DNA of 64,000 nucleotides from the NCBI GenBank assembly GCA_947502815.1, contig CANNBH010000001.1, forward strand, positions 2,576,818 through 2,640,817, written 5' to 3'. A model generated the notes under the pieces. It was not told the origin of the DNA. It searched no databases and worked only from the letters and a program-made list of their open reading frames with translations. Below are positions 20,278 through 29,670 of the stretch, piece by piece. Position numbers and translations under genes: made by a program. This DNA is from an uncultured Erythrobacter sp. (lineage in GTDB: Bacteria; Pseudomonadota; Alphaproteobacteria; Sphingomonadales; Sphingomonadaceae). Positions within the stretch are counted from its first letter, which is position 1. Each line of letters begins with the position of its first letter.

Positions 20278-21261
20278 TCACTCGCATGTGACGTTGCGCA
20301 GATTGCTCGCATATTGATCCGCCAACCGTCCCGATGCGACAGCCGGATAGGTCTCACCAAATTCAGCCAGCGCGATGCAGGCCCGGCGCGTATCGCCCAT
20401 TGCAATCATGGATTCGGCTAAGAAAAGCAGGCTGTCAGGCGCCCGCCGCGCGGTGCGATCGGCCTGATAATTGCGCAGGAACCACCGCGCCGCCTCTTCG
20501 GGCATACCATCATCAAGGAACGCCCGGCCCAGCAAATTGCGGCCATAGGTCAGGCGGAAATGATCGGGATAGCCTTCGACATAAGAGGCAAGCTGCTGGC
20601 GGGCCTCTGGGAAGAATCCAGCGTTCCACAGGCGGAAGCCATAGGAATATTCATCATCACCAGCGTCCTCTGTCTGAGGTTTGGTGATCTCTTGCACGGC
20701 AGCGATCCGTTCAGCCGAAGGGCCAGTGGCCGTTCCTGCATCAGCTTGCGGAGCCAAAGCGGCCGAGACCGATTCATCTGAAGGGCGCGGCTGCGGACCA
20801 ACAGTAGAGGCCGTTGCCGCAATACCCGCTCCTGTGCCAGACGCTGTGCCCGTTTCCAAAGCGGTGACCCGCGTGTCCAGACCGCTAACCGCATTGGCGT
20901 TTTCTTCGGTCAGTGCGGTGAGCCGCTGCAATTGCAATTCCAACGCATCGAGCCGCGCCAGAATATCTGTCACCGCAGTGGTGGATGGCACGCTGGCATT
21001 GGCGCCAGTGGTGCCCGCCGCCGCGCTGCGCCCGCCATCGGCGGAAATTTGCGGTTCAAAAAATCGTCCGTCCCCGCCCGGAAAAACGGTGCGCTGCAGC
21101 GCCCGAATTTCTGCTTCTGCGCGGCGCAAACGCGCCTCTGTATCGTCCTGCGCGGCGGCGGGAATGGGCGTCGTCACCGCAACAGCGGCGCAAACAAGCG
21201 CGCCAAGGGCCGGGACAATGGAGGAGCGCAGCTTTAAAATCGGGGTCGAAGTGGAGATCAT
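20278..21261 (-). CDS. Periplasmic TPR protein, CpoB/YbgF-like
   Basis: This 327-residue protein has a signal peptide ending near PIPAAAQ, a coiled-coil segment (ARLRRAEAEIRALQRT), a low-complexity linker with another helix around LDALELQLQRLTALTEE, and C-terminal TPR repeats (residues about 210-320). This order matches CpoB (YbgF) of the Tol-Pal system, which coordinates peptidoglycan synthesis with outer-membrane constriction. The neighbouring gene is tilS rather than tol-pal, an arrangement I believe is found in other sphingomonads. Confidence 0.75.
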   Translation of the reverse strand: MISTSTPILKLRSSIVPALGALVCAAVAVTTPIPAAAQDDTEARLRRAEAEIRALQRTVFPGGDGRFFEPQISADGGRSAAAGTTGANASVPSTTAVTDILARLDALELQLQRLTALTEENANAVSGLDTRVTALETGTASGTGAGIAATASTVGPQPRPSDESVSAALAPQADAGTATGPSAERIAAVQEITKPQTEDAGDDEYSYGFRLWNAGFFPEARQQLASYVEGYPDHFRLTYGRNLLGRAFLDDGMPEEAARWFLRNYQADRTARRAPDSLLFLAESMIAMGDTRRACIALAEFGETYPAVASGRLADQYASNLRNVTCE

Positions 21262-21524
21262 GGCGGGTCGGGCTCCTAAACTTGAGTTATTTGGCGCAGA
21301 TACGCATCGAATTTTGAACGCGAACGTAAACCTGCGCGCATGAACACATGTGGAATCTGTGCCGAAGGCCCAGCGTCAAGTCGACCCCCGCAATGTGACT
21401 TATCAAGGGAATGCGCCCAACTGGGCGTCAATCACGGGCGTGCGCGGGGTAAAATGCCCCAATCTTGCCGTCGACGACCTAGCGGTCGCCACTGACGCGC
21501 AGTCATTAAAGCCGGCCGATGGGC

Positions 21525-22403
21525 CTAATTGTTCGCGGTTTGCGGCTCTGATGGAACGACCGCAGCGATTTCCGCGCGCGCCAACAGAGCATCAGCCGAC
21601 ACAGGTGTGTCGCCCAAAGTGATCGGCTCATCCGCCAATTTGGGCACGGATTGGCCGCCGATTGTGATCGAAAAGGCATCTGGACGCCCGGTGTTGATGC
21701 GCGGTTCGCTCGCGGTGGCGGGCAGTTCATATTGCTCCCCGCTTTCCATAGTGTCTTCGAACAGCCGGTCCCCGCCGTCTTCGTAAAAGCGGACCCAAAC
21801 ACCATCTTCTAAAGCGGTGAAGACAACTTGCCCTTCGGGTGCTGCGGCGGCTTGCGTGGCGGATTCGCCTTCTGCTGCGCTGCCTGATGCATCCGCCACC
21901 GCGCCTTCGGCTGCTGTCTCATCGCTGTCTGCGATCAGAGATCCCGGTCCGGTGCCTGCTCCGAAATAGGTGCTGGCAAAGGCGATTACGCCCACCGCAA
22001 GGGCAAAGGCCGCAAATCCGCCAAACCATGCAAGACCGCGCGAAGGCAGTTTTGCCGGATCGCCCGGTTCCATGCCGCCCGCCATCGCAGAATGCCGATT
22101 GTGGCCTTCGGCCAATTCTTCGCGCACGGCCTGAGTGATTTCTTCTGCGTTAAGCTCAACAGACCGGGCATAGGTCCGCGCGAACCCAATTGCATAGGTG
22201 CGCGACGGCAAAGCGTCGAAATCGCCATTTTCAATCGAGGTTAGATGACGAACTGGGATGCGCGTTTCCGCCGCAATGTGCGACAATTCCAGCCGCTTGG
22301 CTTCGCGCGCTGCGCGCAGACGTTCGCCTGCGCTGGCCGTTTCCACGGCCTCAACAGCGGCATCGCTCAGCTCTTCGGTGGTGCTGTCCTGTTCGCTTGT
22401 CAT
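21525..22403 (-). CDS. RodZ-like helix-turn-helix membrane protein
   Basis: RodZ-type proteins link the MreB cytoskeleton to the cell wall machinery. Residues about 25-95 form a HTH_25 domain (GERLRAAREAKRLELSHIA, PVRHLTSIENGDFDALP). A single membrane helix follows (AWFGGFAAFALAVGVIAFA), then an Ala/Glu linker and a periplasmic DUF4115-like domain (VWVRFYEDGGDRLFE). I use the ATG at 22403 (292 residues); a GTG at 22415 is also possible. A 263-base spacer without recognisable genes separates it from the TPR gene. Confidence 0.85.
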   Translation of the reverse strand: MTSEQDSTTEELSDAAVEAVETASAGERLRAAREAKRLELSHIAAETRIPVRHLTSIENGDFDALPSRTYAIGFARTYARSVELNAEEITQAVREELAEGHNRHSAMAGGMEPGDPAKLPSRGLAWFGGFAAFALAVGVIAFASTYFGAGTGPGSLIADSDETAAEGAVADASGSAAEGESATQAAAAPEGQVVFTALEDGVWVRFYEDGGDRLFEDTMESGEQYELPATASEPRINTGRPDAFSITIGGQSVPKLADEPITLGDTPVSADALLARAEIAAVVPSEPQTANN

Positions 22404-22572
22404 GACCCTATCCACTTTATCGTGGTTTTTTGAAATTGGTTGTAAACCCGTTGAAGCTGCCAGACTTACCAGCTGTCAAGGATTCACTGCGTAAATTCCC
22501 GTATAGTCGGGCAAAACGAGTGTTTGCGGGGCCAATCAGAGCCTTAATCGGCCTTTCGACCCGTAACAGCCA

Positions 22573-24849
22573 TCAATCTATCTCAATATCGCGTTCGCCC
22601 GCCCATGCGGATAATTCCTCGCGCAGGTCCGTTTCCGGGTCTGACAACCAGCATTCCATCGCTTCGCTGATCTCATTCAGATCGACCTTGCGGACCAATT
22701 CTTTGATCGGGCCGACCGCCGCCGGCGTGATCGACAAACGCCGATATCCAATGCCCATCAGTGCCAAGGCTTCTAGCGGTCGTCCGCCCATTTCGCCGCA
22801 CACGCCGATCTCGACATTGCTGCCCACATTCGATCGGATCACTCGGCGCAAAAAGCGCATGATCGGCAGGCTGAGCCAATCATACCGTTCCGCCAAAGCC
22901 GGGTTGCCGCGATCAGCAGCAAACAGGAATTGCGTCAGATCGTTGGTCCCGATCGAGAGGAACGACAATTTGGGCAGCAACAGATCGAGCACTTCAGCCA
23001 AAGCGGGCACTTCGAGCATGGCGCCGTAACGGACATGTTCGGGCACACGCTTCTTCTTGGAGCGCAGGAACGCCAGTTGATCCTCAAACACGTCCTTGGC
23101 CGCGTCAAATTCCCACGGTTCGGACACCATCGGGAACATCACATAAAGCGATCGGCCCGCTGCTGCTTCGAGCAAGGCGCGCGCCTGCGCCTTCATCAAC
23201 CCTTCGCGGTGGAGGGCCAGCCGCAAAGCGCGCCAGCCCATCGCGGGGTTTTCATCCGCCGCAGCAATATCAGAGGTCAAATAGGGCACCGCCTTATCGC
23301 CGCCAATGTCGACGGTGCGAAAGATCACAGGCTTATCGCCAGCAGCGTCGAGGACATCGCGGTAAAGCCGCAATTGCCGCTCACGCTGAGGCAAGGTCGC
23401 GGATACGAGGAATTGGAATTCGGTCCGAAACAGCCCCACCCCGTCTGCGCCAGTGAGAGCAAGCGAGCTGATATCATCGCGCAAACCCGCGTTGATCATC
23501 ACCTGAATGCGGGTGCCGCAGCGGGTATAGGGTTCAACATCGCGCAATTGCGCATAGGCGGCCTGTTTCTCGCGTGATTTGGCAAATCGGTGCGCAAAGA
23601 CATCGGAAACCTGCGATTGCGGGCGCACCGTCGCGCTGGCCGCGGTTGCATCCAGCAAGATCTCATCGCCATCGCGGATGATCCCGCGAAGGCTCTTTGC
23701 CCGTCCCAACACCGGCACACCCATAGCCCGCGCCACAATCACAACATGCGCGGTGAGCGAGCCTTCTTCAAGAATCACGCCCTTCAATCGCCGCTTGTCA
23801 TATTCGAGCAATTCAGCCGGGCCCAAATTGCGCGCGATTAGGATCGTGTCCTTGCGCAACCCTTGTTGAGCGGCGGTGCCGATTTGCCCGGCGACAATGC
23901 GCAGCAACCGGTTCGCCAGATCCTCTAGATCGTGCATCCGGTCCGCCAAAAGCGGGTCATCAATTTCGCGCATCCGCATCCGCGTGTGCTGCTGAACGCG
24001 TTCAATCGCCGCCTCAGCTGTCAGGCCGGAATCAATCGATTCATTGATGCGGCGCGACCAGCCTTCGTCATAGGCGAACATTTTATAGGTCTCGAGCACC
24101 TCCTCGTGCTCTCCGCCAACGCCGAATTCCGCCTGCCCGGCCAATGTGTCAATCTGTTCGCGCATCTTATCAAAGGCACGGTAGACCCGTTCGCGTTCGG
24201 CTTCGATATCGTCGGCCATCACCTGAGTGATTTGCACGCGCGGCTGGTGATAGGCGGCAACCCCGGCGCCCAGCCCCTTCACCAAAGTCAGACCAGAAAT
24301 GGTTTGCTGGCCCGATTGCGTTGGCGATAGGCCCATGGCCTCTTCTTCATCAACCAATTCAGCGTTGGTGATCAGCTCAGACAGAACCATCGCAGTAGTC
24401 TGCAGCGCTTCGATTTCGATTTCTTCATAACGCCGCGGATCGAGGTGCTGCACACACAAGACCCCAACGGCGCGTTCACGGTAGACGATCGGCACGCCGG
24501 CAAAGGAATGGAATTTTTCCTCACCTGTTTCCGGGCGGTATTGAAAATCGGGATGCGCTTTTGCTTCGGCGAGGTTCAGCGTTTCGACATTGTCGGCGAT
24601 CACGCCGGTCAAACCTTCGCCAATGGCCATGCGCGTGACGTGCACCGCGCTTTGGTTCAGGCCGCGCGTCGCGAACAGCTCCAACATCCCTTCCCGCAGG
24701 AGATAGATTGAACACACTTCGGAGGTCAGACACTCGCCGATAATCTCGACAACTTGGTCAAGTTTGCCCTGCGCGTGCATGCGCGATGCCATCACCTCGT
24801 GCAGGCGAGTGAGAATCTGGCGGGCAGAATTGGAAGCAGCGGCGGTCAT
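22573..24849 (-). CDS. ptsP: Phosphoenolpyruvate-protein phosphotransferase PtsP (EI-Ntr)
   Basis: PtsP starts the nitrogen phosphotransferase chain by taking phosphate from PEP. From the ATG at 24849 the protein has 758 residues: an N-terminal GAF domain (about 20-160), an EI N-terminal domain and the PEP-binding C-terminal barrel (GLFRTEFQFLV, GIGTNDLTQF, CGEMGG). The phosphorylated His is His368 within SLTAHVVIVAR. A TTG at 24888 is a weaker alternative start. The NPr and EIIA partners are not in the window. The active-site neighbourhood reads TAHVV where most relatives have TSHAA. Confidence 0.93.
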   Translation of the reverse strand: MTAAASNSARQILTRLHEVMASRMHAQGKLDQVVEIIGECLTSEVCSIYLLREGMLELFATRGLNQSAVHVTRMAIGEGLTGVIADNVETLNLAEAKAHPDFQYRPETGEEKFHSFAGVPIVYRERAVGVLCVQHLDPRRYEEIEIEALQTTAMVLSELITNAELVDEEEAMGLSPTQSGQQTISGLTLVKGLGAGVAAYHQPRVQITQVMADDIEAERERVYRAFDKMREQIDTLAGQAEFGVGGEHEEVLETYKMFAYDEGWSRRINESIDSGLTAEAAIERVQQHTRMRMREIDDPLLADRMHDLEDLANRLLRIVAGQIGTAAQQGLRKDTILIARNLGPAELLEYDKRRLKGVILEEGSLTAHVVIVARAMGVPVLGRAKSLRGIIRDGDEILLDATAASATVRPQSQVSDVFAHRFAKSREKQAAYAQLRDVEPYTRCGTRIQVMINAGLRDDISSLALTGADGVGLFRTEFQFLVSATLPQRERQLRLYRDVLDAAGDKPVIFRTVDIGGDKAVPYLTSDIAAADENPAMGWRALRLALHREGLMKAQARALLEAAAGRSLYVMFPMVSEPWEFDAAKDVFEDQLAFLRSKKKRVPEHVRYGAMLEVPALAEVLDLLLPKLSFLSIGTNDLTQFLFAADRGNPALAERYDWLSLPIMRFLRRVIRSNVGSNVEIGVCGEMGGRPLEALALMGIGYRRLSITPAAVGPIKELVRKVDLNEISEAMECWLSDPETDLREELSAWAGERDIEID

Positions 24850-25006
24850 GATTGGTTCTGGGTTAGGGGCCAGAGCGTCAATCTGCAATGGGTGAGCATC
24901 CTGATACGCCGCTGCGTTCCGATAATAGGGCCAATAAGCTGGCCGAAAAATCGGCCGGTAGCGCGGCCCGGAAGAGGACCGTCAATTGGTTCGGTTGAAC
25001 GCGCCG

Positions 25007-25177
25007 CTAACAGCGCGCGATCTCTTCTTTCAATCGCAATTTCTGTTTCTTGATCGATTGAACCATCGAGGCATCAGGAACGGGGCGGGCTTGTTCGTCG
25101 CGAAGCTGCGCTTCGAGCCCTGCATGTTTCGATTGGAGAGCGTTCATGTGTGATGATGAAGCTGCGGACGATGCCAT
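25007..25177 (-). CDS. Small YdcH-like (DUF465) protein
   Basis: A 56-codon frame on the minus strand begins at 25177 (an in-frame ATG at 25147 is the alternative) and ends at TAG 25007. The end of the product reads SIKKQKLRLKEEIARC, the typical C-terminal helix of the YdcH/DUF465 family, and the N-terminal part is also helical (NALQSKHAGLEAQLRDEQ). These small proteins form coiled coils and their role is unknown. A second member lies on the other strand at 25549, with about 370 bases between. Confidence 0.8.
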   Translation of the reverse strand: MASSAASSSHMNALQSKHAGLEAQLRDEQARPVPDASMVQSIKKQKLRLKEEIARC

Positions 25178-25548
25178 ATGCGTGTCTCCTATGTATGCGG
25201 GAGCCCCACCCGATGTGTGGGACCGGCCCCTGGGGAGCGACTCGGCACGAAGCGGCCGGGCCGCAGATCATGAATTGATCACAAACACGCTAGCTTGCAA
25301 AGGGCTGATGAAAGGTGAATCGACACCTCAGCGCGTTTTTGCGACGAAATGCTCCCGCGATCCTTAGGTTAAGCGCACGCGCTGCGAAGACGCCCCGGCC
25401 ATCGACCCCGGCACCGTACTTAAGCATCACCCCCAATAGGCCGCGCCGGTTTCTCACCCGAAACTGCGTAAAATGGCGTAGCGGCGCACGAAAAAATGCC
25501 GCATATCCGCGATCAACACCGCAACCCAATCAGATGAGTCGTACAGCA
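25178..25548. other. Divergent intergenic region of 371 bases
   Basis: The stretch separates two small YdcH-like genes that point away from each other. I see no convincing coding frame. It contains only short imperfect inverted repeats (for example cccac...gtggg at 25205-25221). It should hold both promoters; I could not place them with confidence. Confidence 0.6.
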
Positions 25549-25746
25549 ATGAATGAGCAAGAGCTGAAACAACGCTTGGAATTGCTCCGTTCGGAACACC
25601 GCGATTTGGATGCCGCGGTGGCGGCGCTTGTCTTGGCCGGATCATCTGACCAATTGCAGATTGCGCGACTAAAGAAACGGAAATTGCGGCTAAAAGATCA
25701 GATTTCGAATATCGAAGACACATTACTTCCCGATATTATTGCTTAA
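25549..25746 (+). CDS. Small YdcH-like (DUF465) protein
   Basis: The 65-residue product (MNEQELKQRLELLRSEHRD) ends in the same kind of helix as the gene at 25007 (ARLKKRKLRLKDQI). DUF465 proteins are short all-helical coiled coils without assigned function. An in-frame ATG at 25534 would add five residues. Two paralogues next to each other are usual in alphaproteobacteria. Confidence 0.8.
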   Translation: MNEQELKQRLELLRSEHRDLDAAVAALVLAGSSDQLQIARLKKRKLRLKDQISNIEDTLLPDIIA

Positions 25747-25950
25747 TTCCGCATTTTTTGCGCGATATTGATACGGTATTCGCCAGAACGTTCTGTATTG
25801 CCGCACCTCATCCTTCAGTATTTCTCGCCAGTTTGGTCTGGTTAATGCAACGCGGATAATGTTCCGATACGGGACGACAGGAAATCCCAACAGGATAGTA
25901 ACCATAGAGCGCTGGTCACGCGGGTTGAGGACGCATACCTCCCATCATCT

Positions 25951-26412
25951 ATGTCACGCACAACCAACCTGTCCCGCCCCATCATTGAGGCCTTGTATAG
26001 CGAAGCGCTGGTCCTCGCTGATGATGTGCGCGCTGTGTTTGCGTTGGGCGTGAGAGAACCGCAGATCGGCGAAGATGCGACCGTGCGATTGGCGTTGTCG
26101 ACCGAGGGTTTAAAAACGACCACACGGATGATGCATGTGCTGGCATGGCTGCTCAACCAAAGGGCGTTTTTCTCCGGCGATTTGAGCGAAGCTCAAGTCC
26201 GCCGCAACGGCACTTTGCCCGCTGACCGGGATAGCGACCCAACGGCGCTGGCCGCGTTGGAGCCAGAAACCTGCGATTTGATTGCGGAAACAGAGCGCCT
26301 GCACCAACGCATCGCGCGATTGGATGAGGCATGGCGCAGCGGGTTTGAAATGGCATCGCCGGCCCGCGCGATCCATTCCCGTTTGGAACGCCGCCTTTCT
26401 GACCTGCGCTAA
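25951..26412 (+). CDS. rcdA: RcdA-type protein (DUF1465)
   Basis: The 153-residue helical protein fits the DUF1465 family, whose Caulobacter member RcdA is an adaptor for ClpXP degradation of CtrA. Visible marks are SRPIIEALYSEALVLADDVR near the start and TTRMMHVLAWLLNQRAFFSG in the middle. It starts after a 204-base spacer and ends exactly one base before the glpK stop on the other strand. The symbol is by homology; its role in this species is inferred. Confidence 0.75.
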   Translation: MSRTTNLSRPIIEALYSEALVLADDVRAVFALGVREPQIGEDATVRLALSTEGLKTTTRMMHVLAWLLNQRAFFSGDLSEAQVRRNGTLPADRDSDPTALAALEPETCDLIAETERLHQRIARLDEAWRSGFEMASPARAIHSRLERRLSDLR

Positions 26413-27885
26413 CTAAACGGCGTTCAACGCTTTGCGCCAACGGGTCAGTCGCTCCTCGCGCACTGCATTCTCCATATTCGGCGTGAAACGTTTGGTCTTT
26501 CCGCGCATCGCCTCCGCCGCGCTTTCCAGATCAGGATAGACCCCCGCCCCAGCCGCAGCCAACATTGCCGCGCCCAGCGCGGTCGTTTCGACGAAATCGG
26601 GCCGCTCAACCGGCACGCCCAGCATGTCGGCCAAATCCTGCGCCATCCAATTGTTGGCGGCCATCCCGCCATCGACCCGAAGTGTTTCCCACGCGGTGCC
26701 ATCTGCGGCAAAGGCGCACGCCAGATCATGCGTTTGATGCGCCATCGCCTCCAACGCGGCGCGGGCAATCTCTGCCTTTCCGCTGGCAAAGCTAAGCCCT
26801 GTGATCACGCCGCGCGCATCAGCGTTCCAATGCGGCGCGCCCAGTCCCGAAAGCGCAGGCACAATCGTCACCCCGCCGCTGGTTTCAATTGATCGGGCCA
26901 GTGCCTCGGTCTCGCTTGCCTCTTGCAGAATTCCCAAGGAATCGCGCAGCCATTGCACAAGGCTGCCCGCGACAAACACAGACCCTTCGATCGCATAGGT
27001 CCGCTTGCCCGCGATCTGCATCAGGACGGTGCCCAGCAGGCGGTTGGTGGACTGCGGGATCGTCTCGCCTTGATTGGTGAGGACGAACGCCCCGGTGCCA
27101 TAAGTCGCCTTGGTTTGCCCCGGCGACAGGCAAGCTTGTCCGATGGTGGCCGCCTGCTGATCCCCGACCAGCCCCGTAATCGGGATTTCCCGGCCAAACA
27201 GCGCCGCATCGGTTTGCGCCAAGCTGCCTGACATGTCCGTTACAGCGGGCAGCGCCGAATGCGGCACCCCGATCAAATCGCACAGGCCCGCGTCAAAGCC
27301 TTCTCCTGCCAACTCCATCAACAGCGTGCGGCTGGCGTTGCTGGCGTCGGTGATATGCGCGCCGCCGCCGGTGAGCTTAAACACAAGCCAGCTTTCCACC
27401 GTTCCAAACGCGAGCCTCCCCGCATCCGCCGCCGCGCGCACGTCGGGCACATTGTCGAGCATCCAGCGCATTTTGGTGCCGGAGAAATAGGGGTCCAGCA
27501 ACAGGCCGGTGCGGCGCTGAACCTCCGCCTCATGCCCGGCATCGCGCAAGTCTGCGCAAAACGGTTCGGTCCGGCGGTCCTGCCACACGATTGCTCGGGT
27601 CAGCGGCTCGCCTGTGCTTGTGTCCCACGCCACCACGGTTTCGCGCTGGTTGGTGATGCCAATCCCGGCAATCATCGCCGCGCCGCCCGCCTTTGGGATC
27701 ACAGCGTTCGCGCATTTCAGCGTCTTGTCCCAAATCTCAGCCGCGTCGTGTTCGACCCAACCGGACCTTGGGTAATGCTGCGTCAATTCCTCCTGCGCGC
27801 TGGCGACCAGCACGCCGTCACTTGCAAACAGCATCGCGCGGGTGGAGGTGGTCCCTTCATCAAGGACAAGGATGTAATCGGACAT
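26413..27885 (-). CDS. glpK: Glycerol kinase
   Basis: GlpK phosphorylates glycerol to glycerol-3-phosphate. The 490-residue FGGY kinase begins YILVLDEGTTSTRAMLF (ATP-binding loop), contains YGTGAFVLTNQG, SGLGAPHWNADARG and VDGGMAANNW. The length is typical. No glycerol transporter or dehydrogenase gene is adjacent, so it acts as a single gene. It is convergent with rcdA and divergent from the metallo-hydrolase gene, with a 176-base spacer full of hairpins. Confidence 0.97.
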   Translation of the reverse strand: MSDYILVLDEGTTSTRAMLFASDGVLVASAQEELTQHYPRSGWVEHDAAEIWDKTLKCANAVIPKAGGAAMIAGIGITNQRETVVAWDTSTGEPLTRAIVWQDRRTEPFCADLRDAGHEAEVQRRTGLLLDPYFSGTKMRWMLDNVPDVRAAADAGRLAFGTVESWLVFKLTGGGAHITDASNASRTLLMELAGEGFDAGLCDLIGVPHSALPAVTDMSGSLAQTDAALFGREIPITGLVGDQQAATIGQACLSPGQTKATYGTGAFVLTNQGETIPQSTNRLLGTVLMQIAGKRTYAIEGSVFVAGSLVQWLRDSLGILQEASETEALARSIETSGGVTIVPALSGLGAPHWNADARGVITGLSFASGKAEIARAALEAMAHQTHDLACAFAADGTAWETLRVDGGMAANNWMAQDLADMLGVPVERPDFVETTALGAAMLAAAGAGVYPDLESAAEAMRGKTKRFTPNMENAVREERLTRWRKALNAV

Positions 27886-27920
27886 TTACGGGCTCTCCGG
27901 TTCATAGGGCGTGATAATCG

Positions 27921-28012
27921 GTCGCACAGCGACCGCAAGGGCGAATGCCCGCCCGCAGCGACGCGACCTTCAGGTCGCATGAGCGAGGAAATCGCACCCC
28001 GGACGGGGTGCG
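27921..28012. repeat. Cluster of four consecutive hairpins
   Basis: In 92 bases there are four perfect inverted repeats: gtcgc-aca-gcgac (27921-27933), gggc-gaat-gccc (27939-27950), gcgacc-ttca-ggtcgc (27963-27978) and cgcacccc-ggac-ggggtgcg (27993-28012). The last has an 8-base-pair stem but is followed by A-rich, not T-rich, DNA on the plus strand. It could be a palindromic intergenic repeat or a structured leader of either flanking gene. Confidence 0.65.
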
Positions 28013-28061
28013 AAAAACAAAAGAGTCCACTTCTGCCACCCAATTCCCCATATGCAAGCCC

Positions 28062-28952
28062 ATGGCAGGCATTCCCCCAAAGCCGTGGCCCACCGGGCTG
28101 GCGGATGAAGTCGAACCCTTGGTGCTGCGCGTTCTGGCGCCCAACGCATCGCCTTACACCTACACCGGCACGCAGACCTATGTGGTCGGGCCGCAGGATG
28201 GGCCCGATTGCGCGGTGATTGATCCGGGGCCCAATGATCCGGTGCATATCGAAGCGATCATCGCCGCAATCGGTTCGCGCACAGTAACCGCGATTATGTG
28301 CACCCACACCCACCGCGACCATTCACCCGCCGCCGCGCCTTTAACCGCGCAAACAGGCGCACCCATCGTGGGCTGCGCGCCGCTGGTTCTGAAAGTCGAT
28401 GGCCCGCGCTCGGATGAGGCGTTTGACACCACCTATGAACCCGACCGCGTGATGGAAGACGGCGAACAAATGCGCGGCACCGGGTGGACGTTAACGGCGG
28501 TCGCAACGCCGGGGCACACGTCGAACCATTTGTGCTTTGCGCTTGAGGAAAGCGGCGCGCTGTTCACCGGCGATCACGTCATGGGATGGTCCACCAGCGT
28601 GGTGATTCCGCCCGACGGCGATATGGGCGATTACATGGCAAGCCTGGAGAAATTGCAGGCCCGCGAGGACACAGTTTACCACTCCGCACACGGAGCCGCG
28701 ATCACCAAACCGCGCCAATTGGTGCGCGGCATGATCGGCCACCGCCGCCAACGCGAGAACCAGATCGTGCGGCTAATGACCGAACGCGCACGGACGGCGG
28801 GCGAGTTCATTCCCGAGATGTACAAGGGACTGGATGAGCGTTTGATTGGGGCCGCCGAGATGAGCGTGACGGCGCATTTGATCGATCTGGAAAGACGCGG
28901 GTTGGCGGTGATGGATGGGCCCGAAGGCGGGGAAATCTGGCGCGTGATCTAA
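28062..28952 (+). CDS. Metallo-beta-lactamase-fold hydrolase (LACTB2-like)
   Basis: From the ATG at 28062 the protein has 296 residues. The metal site THTHRDH is at 81-87 (HxHxDH), with further ligands in TPGHTSNH (His152) and FTGDHVMGW (Asp171), and a late His in YHSAHG. The C-terminal winged-helix-like part (REN..VRLMTERARTAGEF) is typical of LACTB2/ribonuclease-like members. Substrate unknown. The frame stays open upstream to 27945, but that part translates the hairpin cluster and is not considered coding. Confidence 0.88.
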   Translation: MAGIPPKPWPTGLADEVEPLVLRVLAPNASPYTYTGTQTYVVGPQDGPDCAVIDPGPNDPVHIEAIIAAIGSRTVTAIMCTHTHRDHSPAAAPLTAQTGAPIVGCAPLVLKVDGPRSDEAFDTTYEPDRVMEDGEQMRGTGWTLTAVATPGHTSNHLCFALEESGALFTGDHVMGWSTSVVIPPDGDMGDYMASLEKLQAREDTVYHSAHGAAITKPRQLVRGMIGHRRQRENQIVRLMTERARTAGEFIPEMYKGLDERLIGAAEMSVTAHLIDLERRGLAVMDGPEGGEIWRVI

Positions 28953-28977
28953 GCTGCCAGCGTTAGTCTTTCTCAGA

Positions 28978-29005
28978 CGGCTGAAATTGGGGTGGGAAGC
29001 GGACA
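28978..29005. repeat. Degenerate copy of a dispersed palindromic element
   Basis: The right half (gtgggaagcggac, 28992-29004) matches the elements at 35893-35922 and 37954-37981. The left arm is not conserved. It sits between convergent genes, one base before the stop of the minus-strand pseudogene. Confidence 0.45.
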
Positions 29006-29461
29006 CTAGTCGATTGAGAGCGGTCGGAAGTTCCCGCTGTCTAGCCTCTTCCAAAAATCAATCACTTCCGACCACCATTTTTTGGACTCTGGGCCGAGCC
29101 AAGGAACAAACTGCGATGGATGCGAAGTATTGTAGCGGTGGGTCGCGGTCAGGTCTTCAAGCAGCCCTACGACTGCCGCTTCGCTTACATAGTGTTCGCC
29201 GTGAACAACCCAATCCTCGACCACTTCGAATATCACTGGAAACTGTTTGGTTTCACCGCTCTCCAACATCTCAATCAGGTGGTTCGCTAGCTCGCTCAAC
29301 AACAGGTAATGCGGAAGAGTTCCATCACCACCGTTTTCCAATAGGATTGGATCATCTTTCCAATCCTATTTGAAGCGTAGCCATGCAGCCTCAAAGGTCG
29401 GGCACGCGGCTACCATCCTATCGAAAAACTCGTCTTTTGTAATTGTGTGAGGATGGTTCAT
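29006..29461 (-). pseudogene. Small protein gene interrupted by an in-frame amber codon
   Basis: Reading the minus strand from the ATG at 29461, the product runs 31 codons (MNHPHTITKDEFFDRM..., ending WLRFK), meets TAG at 29368-29366, then continues in the same frame for about 119 residues (DWKDDPILLENGGDGTLPHY ... WWSEVIDFWKRLD). Both halves read like one protein: a short helical domain with an acidic, hydrophobic pattern such as NHLIEMLESGE and SEAAVVGLLEDL. No good start codon follows the stop, only a TTG at 29341. It resembles, from memory, the DUF7674 group. I call it a nonsense-mutated gene; readthrough cannot be excluded. Confidence 0.65.
29340..29370. repeat. Perfect 11-base inverted repeat over the amber codon
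   Basis: Arms aataggattgg (29340-29350) and ccaatcctatt (29360-29370) enclose a 9-base loop. The amber codon of the broken minus-strand gene lies within one arm. Confidence 0.85.
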
Positions 29462-29497
29462 GCCGCACATATCCGCAGAATTGCGAAATTAATCAAT

Positions 29498-29522
29498 GTC
29501 CGCAAATGGGTCGTTGGCGGAC
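29498..29522. repeat. Dispersed palindromic element, full copy
   Basis: gtccgc (29498-29503) and gcggac (29517-29522) flank a 13-base centre containing tgggtcg. The same centre and right arm occur in the copy at 37954-37981. It lies in the 209-base gap between the pseudogene and the secreted-protein gene, where no gene is supported. Confidence 0.55.
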
Positions 29523-29670
29523 CGTCCGGCCTGGAGGTGCTAAGGTCGCGAAGCTGCTTAGCGGCTTACGGCCCAGGATTGAACATAGGCAAAATTGATT
29601 CATCTCGTTTAGCAACAATAGCGATCAATCAGTCACATCAGATCCAGGCAAAAATCTCTGCAGGCAGCCA

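Noticed and set aside
27993..28012. Rho-independent terminator
   Set aside because: The 8-base-pair stem has no T-run on either strand in the proper orientation and lies between divergent genes.
29366..29368. Selenocysteine or pyrrolysine decoding of the stop codon
   Set aside because: The codon is TAG, not TGA, and pyrrolysine machinery is not expected in this lineage; a nonsense mutation is simpler.
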